From: an uncultured Lachnospiraceae bacterium
Lineage (GTDB): Bacteria; Bacillota; Clostridia; Lachnospirales; Lachnospiraceae
Length of the DNA stretch: 9,683 nucleotides
NCBI GenBank assembly: GCA_948665105.1
Contig: CAPNGW010000069.1
Coordinates: forward strand, 1 to 9,683
Direction: 5' to 3'
Shown: positions 1-5,035 of the stretch, piece after piece
Position numbering within the stretch: position 1 is the stretch's first letter
Layout of the letters: the number at the start of each line of letters is the position of its first letter
Notes under the pieces: generated by a model
What the model was told of the DNA's origin: nothing
Seen by the model: only the letters and a program-made list of their open reading frames with translations
Database searches by the model: none
Position numbers and translations under genes: made by a program

Positions 1-340
1 TCTCCTTGCCGGTTCCCCCCAGGGTAACGCCCTGATACAGGGTGACGTTGTCCCCAATCACCGCGGTTTCACCAATAATCACCCCACTGCCGTGGTCGAT
101 GAAAAACCCTTTTCCGATAATGGCTCCCGGATGAATCTCAATGCCCGTCCGCCGGGCCGCGCGCTGGGAGATTCTTCTCGCCCGGAAATAATGTCCTTTT
201 TCGTACAATCTATGTGCTTTCTGGTAACTTAACATCACCTTGAAGCTGGGATATAAAAGCACCTCCCAGGGAGATTTTATGGAAGGGTCCCGTTCTTTGA
301 TAATTGCAAATTGTTCCTTCACCTGCTGGATAAATCCCAT
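1..340 (-). CDS. cysE: Serine O-acetyltransferase, 3' part missing (runs off window)
   Basis: CysE acetylates L-serine with acetyl-CoA to O-acetylserine, the committed step of cytosolic cysteine synthesis. The first 113 codons are present, read from the ATG at 340-338; the C-terminal half lies beyond position 1. Residues 1-65 form the short helical N-terminus. From about residue 66 the left-handed beta-helix begins with GIEIHPGAIIG, followed by IDHGSGVIIGETAVIG and LYQGVTLGGTGKE. Asp82-His83 match the Asp-His pair expected at the active site. The N-terminal region is short, as in Gram-positive CysE proteins. The start is supported by AAGGAG at 354-349, eight bases upstream. An IS110 element begins at 354, at the edge of this Shine-Dalgarno, and separates cysE from the T-box leader at 2075-2406. 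No convincing replacement promoter is visible just upstream, so expression may be reduced or depend on read-through. Confidence 0.93.
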   Translation of the reverse strand, partial: MGFIQQVKEQFAIIKERDPSIKSPWEVLLYPSFKVMLSYQKAHRLYEKGHYFRARRISQRAARRTGIEIHPGAIIGKGFFIDHGSGVIIGETAVIGDNVTLYQGVTLGGTGKE

Positions 341-348
341 AGACTTCA

Positions 349-354
349 CTCCTT
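349..354 (-). promoter_or_regulatory. cysE ribosome binding site at the IS110 insertion edge
   Basis: On the minus strand AAGGAG lies 8 nt before the cysE ATG. The inferred insertion core CT is 352-353, so the first base of this Shine-Dalgarno (position 354) is already element sequence. The element end begins with T on the plus strand, so AAGGAG is regenerated. The uninterrupted sequence would have read AGAAAGGAGTGAAGTCT before the ATG. Confidence 0.8.
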
Positions 355-355
355 G

Positions 356-361
356 TATAAT
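356..361 (+). promoter_or_regulatory. Left-end -10 half of the circle-junction promoter
   Basis: TATAAT lies 2 nt inside the left end. In the integrated state no good -35 is found 17 bp upstream, which would fall in the start of cysE. When the right end is joined to the left end through one CT core, TTGACT at 1916-1921 lies exactly 17 bp upstream (13 nt of right end, 2 nt core, 2 nt of left end). Transcription would start near 369 and cover the bridge RNA and then tnpA. Confidence 0.75.
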
Positions 362-441
362 ATATTTAGGTTGTTCAAGGGATACCTATAAACCCTTAGA
401 CCTGCTTCTTTACATCTCCAGTCTGATAGGAGATAATGGTT

Positions 442-520
442 TTATTAGATTGAGAGGATGATCGTTCACTCCTTGAGCGGTTCTGCTCGTACTTGAAAGA
501 CTGATCCCTCTCTCTAATAA
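442..520 (+). other. Target-binding loop of the bridge RNA
   Basis: The internal loop has left guide TTCACTCCTTG (465-475), identical over 11 nt to the left flank 345-355. The right guide GAAAG (495-499) is the reverse complement of CTTTC at 1935-1939, the core plus right target. The outer stem is 18 bp in three blocks (TTATTAGA/TCTAATAA, GAGAGG/CCTCTC, GATC/GATC) with two small bulges on the 5' side only. The reconstructed target is TTCACTC, CT core, TTC. Confidence 0.82.
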
Positions 521-596
521 GCTTTCCGCGTATGAGTTGGATGTTGGTTGCCTCATGGCTTCTCTCCGTATTTAGCACAAGGTAGTGGCGCTTATT
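516..596 (+). other. Donor-binding loop of the bridge RNA
   Basis: The stem is AATAAGC/GCTTATT plus CCGC/GTGG with a G-U pair. The right guide ACAAG (577-581) is the reverse complement of CTTGT (352-356), the core plus the first bases of the left end. A left guide should resemble the right end AGTTGGTCT (1928-1936). GTTGGTT at 543-549 matches six bases plus one possible wobble, and AGTTGG at 535-540 also matches six, so the left guide is ambiguous. Confidence 0.66.
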
Positions 597-642
597 AGAT
601 GAGTGGTCTCCCAATCTGAAATCTTTTTTCTGAGGTGTTCTT

Positions 643-1821
643 ATGTTTTTTGTTGGCATTGACATTGGTAAAAATAATCATGTTGCTTCCATGATGGACA
701 ATACCGGAAAAGTAGTATTTAAAGCTTTTTCCTTTCCCAACACTTCGGATGGGGGGAATGCCTTGTTTCTCAAACTTGCTTCTTATTCTTTAAATCCCTC
801 CGATTTTGAGATTGGTATGGAAGCTACTGGCCACTACTGGCTTTCTGTTTACTCTTTCCTCTTTGAGAAAAGTTTCCTTCTCCATGTTATCAATCCAATC
901 CAGACCGATGGATGGCGCAGGGGGATGGAAATCCGCAGACGCAAAAACGATATCATTGATTCCGTCCTGATCGCTGACCTGATCCGGTATGGGCAGTTCG
1001 TGGAAACCAGGCTTGCAGACGAAGATTTGTTTTCCCTGCGTACCTTGACCCGCTTTCGCACATATCTTGTGGAATCCATCAGTGATTTAAAACGGAAAGT
1101 TGTCTGTGTGCTGGATCAGGTTTTCCCGGAATACCAGTCCGTCTTTTCCGACATTTTCGGCAAAACCTCAAAAGAAATCCTCCTTCAGTTTTCTTCACCG
1201 ATTGATTTTGAATCGGTTTCATCGGAAATCCTGGCGGAACTGCTGGCCCAGCTCAGCAGACAGAAAGTCGGCGCTGCGAAAGCGGAACAGTTAAAGGCTG
1301 CCGCATCCTCTTCTTTTGGCATTACCTTTGCCAAAAACAGCTTCACATTCCAGCTCAAAACACTGATTGAGCAAATTTCTTTTATCGAAAAACAGGTAAA
1401 AGAAACGGAAATGGAAATTTCAGGCATCATGGGAAAATTGGAATCCCCCATTACCACCATTACTGGAATTGGCAGTGTCACAGGAGCGGCCATCCTAAGC
1501 GAGATTGGCGACATCTCCAAATTTGACAGCCCCAGAAAACTGGTGGCTTTTGCCGGTTTGGATGCTACTGTCACGCAATCCGGTGAATTTGAAGTAGCAC
1601 ACAATGTAATGAGCAAACGTGGATCACCTTATCTGCGGAAAGCCATTTTTCAGTCCGCCCTGATTGCTTCCTTTAAAGACCCCGTATTAAGTGTCTATTA
1701 CCAAAAAAAGAAGGCGGAAGGCAAACATCATCTGACATGTGTTGGAGCTGTTGCCAGAAAAATGTGCAACATCATTTATGCCGTCCTGAAAAGCAATCAG
1801 CCTTACGTTCCAAAAGCATAA
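643..1821 (+). CDS. IS110-family transposase (DEDD/serine recombinase)
   Basis: A 392-residue recombinase that excises and inserts the element through a circular form, guided by the bridge RNA. The N-terminal RuvC-like domain shows GIDIGK with Asp7, Glu60 in GMEATGHYW, and Asp103/Asp106 in KNDIIDSVLIA, the four acidic residues of the DEDD set. A helical linker spans roughly residues 140-265. The C-terminal transposase domain contains TGIGSVTGAAILSEIGD (274-290), GLDATVTQSGEF with Ser313 as the likely nucleophile, and SKRGSPYLRKAIF. Length fits the family and the frame is intact with all key residues, so it may be active. The ATG at 643 has GAGGTG at 632-637. It lies antisense to read-through from the T-box leader. 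Confidence 0.96.
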   Translation: MFFVGIDIGKNNHVASMMDNTGKVVFKAFSFPNTSDGGNALFLKLASYSLNPSDFEIGMEATGHYWLSVYSFLFEKSFLLHVINPIQTDGWRRGMEIRRRKNDIIDSVLIADLIRYGQFVETRLADEDLFSLRTLTRFRTYLVESISDLKRKVVCVLDQVFPEYQSVFSDIFGKTSKEILLQFSSPIDFESVSSEILAELLAQLSRQKVGAAKAEQLKAAASSSFGITFAKNSFTFQLKTLIEQISFIEKQVKETEMEISGIMGKLESPITTITGIGSVTGAAILSEIGDISKFDSPRKLVAFAGLDATVTQSGEFEVAHNVMSKRGSPYLRKAIFQSALIASFKDPVLSVYYQKKKAEGKHHLTCVGAVARKMCNIIYAVLKSNQPYVPKA

Positions 1822-1844
1822 ATCCTTTTAACTCACGTTGGCCT

Positions 1845-1870
1845 GCCTGACAACAGGCTTTATTGTTATA
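1845..1870 (+). terminator. Weak hairpin after tnpA in the IS right end
   Basis: GCCTG (1845-1849) pairs with CAGGC (1854-1858) around an ACAA loop and is followed by TTTATTGTTAT. The five-base stem and interrupted T-tract make this a weak intrinsic terminator for tnpA. It could also be a structural part of the right end. Confidence 0.4.
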
Positions 1871-1915
1871 CTCTTTTTTCTACGAAATTTCTTTTGTATT
1901 TTTTCAATTATCTAC

Positions 1916-1921
1916 TTGACT
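1916..1921 (+). promoter_or_regulatory. Right-end -35 half of the circle-junction promoter
   Basis: TTGACT lies 13 nt inside the right boundary, pointing outward. It has no good -10 in the present right flank at 17 bp (1939-1944 is CTATAA, a poor match). Paired with TATAAT at 356-361 in a circular junction it gives a near-consensus promoter with a 17-bp spacer. Confidence 0.72.
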
Positions 1922-1941
1922 TTTAATAGTTGGTCTTTCTA

Positions 1942-1970
1942 TAAAAAAGAATTCTGCTTTGCAGAATTCT
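1942..1970 (-). terminator. Hairpin plus T-run in the palindrome cluster (minus strand)
   Basis: Read on the minus strand, a perfect 10-bp stem AGAATTCTGC/GCAGAATTCT with a 3-nt loop is followed by six T residues and AT. Any transcript passing the T-box would meet this second intrinsic-terminator-like structure, which has no tRNA control, before reaching cysE. Confidence 0.5.
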
Positions 1971-2026
1971 CCGCCTGCGGCGGGTTGCGTTAGCAACATA
2001 ATTCCCTTCCGCCGCAGGGCGATCCT

Positions 2027-2043
2027 GCCCGGAGGGCTTTTTT
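2027..2043 (+). terminator. Short hairpin plus T6 (plus strand)
   Basis: GCCC-GGA-GGGC is followed by TTTTTT on the plus strand. The stem is only 4 bp but all G-C. It could stop transcripts leaving the IS110 element rightward, protecting the T-box region from antisense reading. Confidence 0.4.
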
Positions 2044-2074
2044 ATCATAGGTAAGTTCGAAGAACTTCCTATGA

Positions 2075-2110
2075 TATAAAAAACTTCGTCTCTAATTTAG
2101 AGACGAAGTT
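2075..2110 (-). terminator. T-box leader intrinsic terminator
   Basis: On the minus strand a perfect 13-bp stem (AACTTCGTCTCTA with its complement, 3-nt loop; 2110-2082) is followed by TTTTTTATA. It lies 2 nt after the T-box motif, the standard place for the terminator that competes with the tRNA-stabilised antiterminator. Confidence 0.88.
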
Positions 2111-2371
2111 ATCCGCGGTTCCACTCTAAGTAAATGTGACAGTACACATTTCCCTTAAGGCACGTAACGTGTGCAATCCGGGTGGGGCTACTGTACCATA
2201 AAGAGAAGGCCTTCTATTGTTCCTGCTGCATTCTCCTTTACAGAATTCACTCCACCGGCTCCCGGAGGCACTTCACATACTTCTCTGCCGGGAGCCGCTT
2301 TCAGCCGGTGGCCGCTCCTCTCTGTCGGATGTCCGTATGCTACTCTTTCCGTTCTCAGCCTTTTACATATA
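2075..2371 (-). promoter_or_regulatory. T-box riboswitch (probable cysteine tRNA sensor)
   Basis: The T-box motif AGAGTGGAACCGCGG is at 2127-2113 on the minus strand, followed by the terminator. Upstream, AATGTG/CACATT (2150-2145 with 2138-2133) forms the stem before the antiterminator. A long Stem I lies at about 2358-2216, with CCACCGGCT pairing AGCCGGTGG, an inner 10-bp CGGCTCCCGG/CCGGGAGCCG option, ACAGA/TCTGT below, and an AGTA loop-E-like motif on the 5' side. On the 3' side GAA is followed by TGC (minus strand, 2233-2228) in the position expected for the specifier; TGC is a Cys codon and cysE is the next minus-strand gene. Uncharged tRNA-Cys should therefore stabilise the antiterminator. 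The specifier is read by eye; GAATTC at 2252-2247 is a less likely alternative. The usual target gene is now 1.7 kb away. Confidence 0.87.
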
Positions 2372-2377
2372 TAGCTT

Positions 2378-2406
2378 AGTTTATGCGTATTTCCTGTTTT
2401 TGTCAA
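2378..2406 (-). promoter_or_regulatory. Promoter of the T-box/cysE transcript
   Basis: On the minus strand TTGACA (2406-2401), a 17-bp spacer and TAAACT (2383-2378) form a good vegetative promoter, with a start near 2371 just before Stem I. It lies 49 bp downstream of the permease stop codon. Confidence 0.78.
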
Positions 2407-2454
2407 CCCTTGGAGCCGTTTTTATTTCTGCCGGAATTCTATTATAGTACTTTT

Positions 2455-3618
2455 CTACTCCAGCATGATTTCCTTTAAGTCCGTTTTCTTAATCCTTTCC
2501 CCGTACCAATACATCACAAACTCATATACCACCACAAAAGCCCCCAGTGACAACAGCATCACAGGGACGTCAAAGCTGTAATCCGGCATACCCGCCACAT
2601 CCTCAAACACCACAGATACCATGATTTTAAGCAGAAGGTACTGGTAAACACTGCCTATGGCAAATCCCACATATCCCATAACCCGGTAGCCCCCCAGCAG
2701 CGCCCGGACACAATCCCTGTGGGAATACCCCATCACTCGCATCAGCGCAATGGTCCTGGTATTTCCCTTAACCACCGTCGTAATTGCCATAAAAAGTGTG
2801 GTGCATGCCAGTACCAAGCCGATAAGCAGAATCATAACCCCCATCATCACACTGGAGAGCTCATTCATCTGAAAGGACATCTGGGTCATGGCAGAGAAGC
2901 AAAAGGAAGCAAAAATAACAAAAAACACAAGCACCTTTTTCTCCCGTAATGTACTGCGCCTAAGCTCCGCCAGAAAAGAGCCTTCCCTGGCTTCTCCTTT
3001 AATCCGTATTTTCCCGGCGCTCTGCCTGATGCTTCCGGATAGATTCCCCTGTTCCTTCAAAAGCCTCAGTACCGGCTGCTTCAGCTTTCGTCCCGCATAG
3101 AGAATCGAAAGCCCTGAAAACACCACCGCTGGCACCAGCACCAGCCACAGCAGCAGCTCCGGGTGGATTCGAAGGGGAATCTCCGGCAACGGGCCGTCCA
3201 CCCCCTGGGTTCCATAGAAGTACGGCATACACAAAAGAGCCCCGCCGAAGCCTGCCAAAGCCCCTGTGAGTACACTGATTCCAAATACCCAAAAATGCCT
3301 GGCAATCTGCCACCGTCCATACCCCAGCGCCTTTAAAATCCCCAATTCCTTTTTGTGCGTATCAATATAATGCTTTATGTAAAAAAACAGCATCACCACC
3401 GACGTCATCAGAAGGCAGCCGCCGCTGACCGCGCATACCACCTTGGCTGTTGCCAGCAGCGCTTCATACATTATACGCATCTGCTCCGTGACGATTTCAT
3501 TCTCAATGGCAGCCAAGTCCATATGATAATTGAGAAACAAGGTGCACACCAGCACAGCACAGCAAACAATCACAGCGATTCCCAAAAGCTTTACGGTATC
3601 CTTTATTCCTACCACCAT
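2455..3618 (-). CDS. ABC transporter permease, FtsX/MacB type
   Basis: A 387-residue membrane protein with about eight predicted membrane segments (near 11-29, 57-80, 110-131, 155-174, 228-247, 258-281, 312-334 and 351-371) in two halves. Each half carries the cytoplasmic FtsX-family signature: KKELGILKALGYGRWQIARHF (89-109) and TIALMRVMGYSHRDCVRALL (289-308). The first extracellular loop is short, unlike the large periplasmic domain of MacB or LolC. It starts 4 bp after the ATPase stop, so the two form one transporter. No substrate motif is visible. With a TetR-type regulator at the head of the operon, export of a toxic compound or envelope-active peptide is plausible but unproven. No clear terminator follows the stop, so read-through into the T-box leader is possible. 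Confidence 0.88.
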   Translation of the reverse strand: MVVGIKDTVKLLGIAVIVCCAVLVCTLFLNYHMDLAAIENEIVTEQMRIMYEALLATAKVVCAVSGGCLLMTSVVMLFFYIKHYIDTHKKELGILKALGYGRWQIARHFWVFGISVLTGALAGFGGALLCMPYFYGTQGVDGPLPEIPLRIHPELLLWLVLVPAVVFSGLSILYAGRKLKQPVLRLLKEQGNLSGSIRQSAGKIRIKGEAREGSFLAELRRSTLREKKVLVFFVIFASFCFSAMTQMSFQMNELSSVMMGVMILLIGLVLACTTLFMAITTVVKGNTRTIALMRVMGYSHRDCVRALLGGYRVMGYVGFAIGSVYQYLLLKIMVSVVFEDVAGMPDYSFDVPVMLLSLGAFVVVYEFVMYWYGERIKKTDLKEIMLE

Positions 3619-3622
3619 ATGC

Positions 3623-4315
3623 TCACCATCCTATCTCATAAGCATTTTTCGTGACGGTGTTCCGGTAAATATCTGAAATTCTGCCGCTGTTCATGCGAAT
3701 CACCACATCCGCCATCCCGGCAATATTTTCATTGTGGGTCACCATTACGGCAGTAAAACGGTATTCCTCATGGAGTTTTAAGATATAGGCAAGCACCTGC
3801 CGCCCGGTCTGTTCATCCAGGGCCCCGGTGGGCTCGTCTAAAAACAGTACTCCCGGCTTTTTTGCCAAGGCTCTGGCAACCGCAACTCTCTGCTGCTCTC
3901 CCCCGGAAAGCTGGCCCGGATATTTCTGTAATTTTTCTTCCATTCCGATGGCACGGATAATCTCCCGGTAGTCCCTGTTTCCCGCCAAATCCGCCCCCAT
4001 TTTCACATTTTTATCCACATTCAGATTCGGCAGAAGATAATACTGCTGAAAAATAAAGCCCACATGCTCCTTGCGAAAAGCCGTCCGCCTCTCCTCGGAA
4101 AGAAGGACAATATTTGTACCGTCATAAAGCACCTCCCCCTCATCGGGAAGCTCCAGCCCCGACATCACATTGAGCAGGGTGGATTTTCCGCTTCCGGAGG
4201 CCCCCAGAATAACCGTAAAGGCACTGTCCCCGATTTCAAGGCTGATTCCTTTTAAAACCTCTGTCCGGCTTTCACCCCTTCCGTATGCTTTTGTGACACT
4301 CTTAAGTTCAATCAT
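3623..4315 (-). CDS. ABC transporter ATP-binding protein (MacB/LolD-like)
   Basis: A complete 230-residue ATPase that would power the adjacent FtsX-type permease. The Walker A motif GASGSGKST is at 38-46, the Q-loop Gln at 90, the signature LSGGEQQR at 136-143, Walker B VLFLDEP at 156-162 and the switch His at 194 in VTHNE. The N-terminus MIELKSVTKAYGRGESRTEVLKGISLEI is typical of the MacB/LolD subfamily, which pairs with FtsX permeases. The start codon overlaps the end of the TetR gene (TGA lies inside ATGATTGA), which suggests translational coupling; AGGGG a few bases upstream can serve as ribosome binding site. All catalytic residues are present. Confidence 0.94.
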   Translation of the reverse strand: MIELKSVTKAYGRGESRTEVLKGISLEIGDSAFTVILGASGSGKSTLLNVMSGLELPDEGEVLYDGTNIVLLSEERRTAFRKEHVGFIFQQYYLLPNLNVDKNVKMGADLAGNRDYREIIRAIGMEEKLQKYPGQLSGGEQQRVAVARALAKKPGVLFLDEPTGALDEQTGRQVLAYILKLHEEYRFTAVMVTHNENIAGMADVVIRMNSGRISDIYRNTVTKNAYEIGW

Positions 4316-4892
4316 TGTTTTCCCCTCTTTTCTTTTGAAGCAGCAGGCCCTTGAAGACCTCCGTCAGCATATCGCTGATTTCCTTTTCCGAAAATCTGCA
4401 CATCCCGGTGACACACAGGGAAGCAATCCCGTGGGTGTAAATCCATAAATTCTGGTACAAGCTATGGGCCGACAGCCGTTCTATCCCATATTCCTCCTGG
4501 ACAGACCTGAGAATCAACTCATAATTTTCATCAATCAGCGGTAAAATGAGACCGACGCCCGGGACTCCTGCCTGCTCTCGCATAAACAAAAGCTGGAACA
4601 GCCAGGGTTCCTCCATGGCAAAGCGGATGTACTGCTCCCCGACTCCCTTAAAGGGCAGCCTTTCACGGGACAAGCCCTCCTGAATATAGCCGTTGTACAA
4701 TCTTCTGACGGAGGAAAGCACCTCTTTTTGTACCTCCTCAATGCTATGGAACACCGTAAAAATCGGCCTGGCAGAGCTTCCCAGTCTGTCACCCAATGCC
4801 CGTGCCGTCAATGCCCTGGGCCCCTGGCTTCGGACAATTTCCAGGGCAGCCTCAATAATTTCTTCTCTTGTAAATTTTGGTTTCGGCGGCAT
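4308..4892 (-). CDS. TetR/AcrR-family transcriptional regulator
   Basis: A 194-residue one-component regulator, probably a repressor of its own operon. Residues 8-55 form the TetR DNA-binding domain: FTREEIIEAALEIVRSQGPRALTARALGDRLG, then a recognition segment SSARPIFTVFHSIEEV where most family members have a Tyr-x-His/Phe pattern. The C-terminal ligand and dimer domain (about 60-185) is unlike any subgroup I can name. It is the first gene of the tetR/ATPase/permease operon and overlaps the ATPase by 8 bp. A palindrome on its promoter (4923-4940) is a natural operator, implying autoregulation and induction by a compound the transporter may move. Confidence 0.9.
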   Translation of the reverse strand: MPPKPKFTREEIIEAALEIVRSQGPRALTARALGDRLGSSARPIFTVFHSIEEVQKEVLSSVRRLYNGYIQEGLSRERLPFKGVGEQYIRFAMEEPWLFQLLFMREQAGVPGVGLILPLIDENYELILRSVQEEYGIERLSAHSLYQNLWIYTHGIASLCVTGMCRFSEKEISDMLTEVFKGLLLQKKRGENND

Positions 4893-4910
4893 ATCTCCAT
4901 TCCTCTTACT

Positions 4911-4940
4911 AAAACACTCATTTTAAAACATCTGTTTTAA
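4911..4940 (-). promoter_or_regulatory. Probable TetR operator with an adjacent second half-site
   Basis: TTAAAACATCTGTTTTAA (4923-4940) has two 8-bp inverted arms around a 2-bp centre and overlaps the last base of the -10 and the start site. A related AAAACACTCATTTT at 4911-4924 repeats the AAAACA half-site 14 bp away. Binding here would block the promoter. Confidence 0.66.
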
Positions 4941-4968
4941 TTATATTAAAATCTCTCCCCTTTGTCAA
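4940..4968 (-). promoter_or_regulatory. Promoter of the tetR-ABC operon
   Basis: On the minus strand TTGACA (4968-4963), a 17-bp spacer and TATAAT (4945-4940): both hexamers are consensus. Such a strong promoter fits a gene set kept off by a repressor. Confidence 0.86.
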
Positions 4969-5000
4969 CTCCCTGGCACAAAATTCTCTTGGCCACAGCC

Positions 5001-5029
5001 GGCAGCATTCCCTCTCTGGATATGCTGCC
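5001..5029 (-). terminator. Hairpin after the eis-like gene
   Basis: GGCAGCAT/ATGCTGCC (8 bp) extends inward by TCC/GGA with one bulged base and lies 6 nt after the stop codon. There is no T-run, so it may be a weak or factor-assisted terminator or an mRNA-stabilising 3' hairpin. Confidence 0.45.
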
Positions 5030-5035
5030 TTGCTC

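Larger units (their letters stand above)
369..629 (+). ncRNA. Predicted bridge RNA of the IS110 element
   Basis: The non-coding left end folds into consecutive hairpins. A small 5' stem-loop pairs ATCTCC 414-419 with GGAGAT 429-434; a weaker one pairs AAGGG 377-381 with CCCTT 393-397. The target-binding stem-loop has stem segments 442-449, 452-457 and 460-463 pairing with 513-520, 507-512 and 503-506, and a cap GAGC 475-478 with GCTC 485-488. The donor-binding stem-loop pairs 516-522 with 590-596 and CCGC 526-529 with GTGG 585-588. In the IS110 group such an RNA binds the recombinase and chooses target and donor DNA through two internal loops. The guides here match the actual flanks and ends. 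The 5' end is inferred from the junction promoter; the 3' end is uncertain, with a T6 run at 624-629 as a possible stop. Confidence 0.82.
354..1934 (+). mobile_element. IS110-family insertion sequence with bridge RNA
   Basis: A complete insertion sequence of 1581 bp, with a CT dinucleotide on each side (352-353 and 1935-1936), consists of a 289-bp non-coding left end, one DEDD transposase gene and a 113-bp right end. It has no terminal inverted repeats and no clear target duplication beyond the shared CT (CTT is shared, so the exact core is ambiguous by one base), which is normal for IS110. Boundaries come from four signs. Guide sequences in the left-end RNA match both flanks. Guides also match the two element ends. 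Joining the ends gives a promoter with 17-bp spacing. Removing the element restores a normal cysE leader. The long left end places it in the IS110 rather than the IS1111 group. The transposase points against cysE. Confidence 0.88.
1940..2083. repeat. Palindrome cluster bounded by a 9-bp direct repeat
   Basis: TATAAAAAA occurs at 1940-1948 and again at 2075-2083. Between the copies lie four hairpins: AGAATTCTGC/GCAGAATTCT (1948-1970); a 10-bp CCTGCGGCGG/CCGCCGCAGG stem (1974-1983 with 2009-2018) enclosing GTTGC/GCAAC; GCCC/GGGC followed by T6 (2027-2043); and ATCATAGG/CCTATGAT continued by AAGTTC/GAACTT (2044-2075). There is no open reading frame. An inverted pair ATAAAAAAG (1941-1949) and CTTTTTTAT (2037-2045) is also present. 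This looks like a small non-autonomous palindromic element inserted in the T-tract of the T-box terminator. The direct repeat could instead be a coincidence of two A-rich tracts. Confidence 0.55.

Noticed and set aside
240..461. Plus-strand ORF of 73 codons crossing the cysE start and IS left end
   Set aside because: It spans the insertion boundary, overlaps cysE antisense and has no ribosome binding site or recognisable motif.
396..665. Minus-strand ORF of 89 codons over the IS left end
   Set aside because: The region is explained by paired bridge RNA stems; the protein is low-complexity Ser/Arg-rich and overlaps the tnpA start.
2171..2447. Several overlapping short ORFs in the T-box region on both strands
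   Set aside because: They lie inside the structured leader and promoter, in conflicting frames, without ribosome binding sites.
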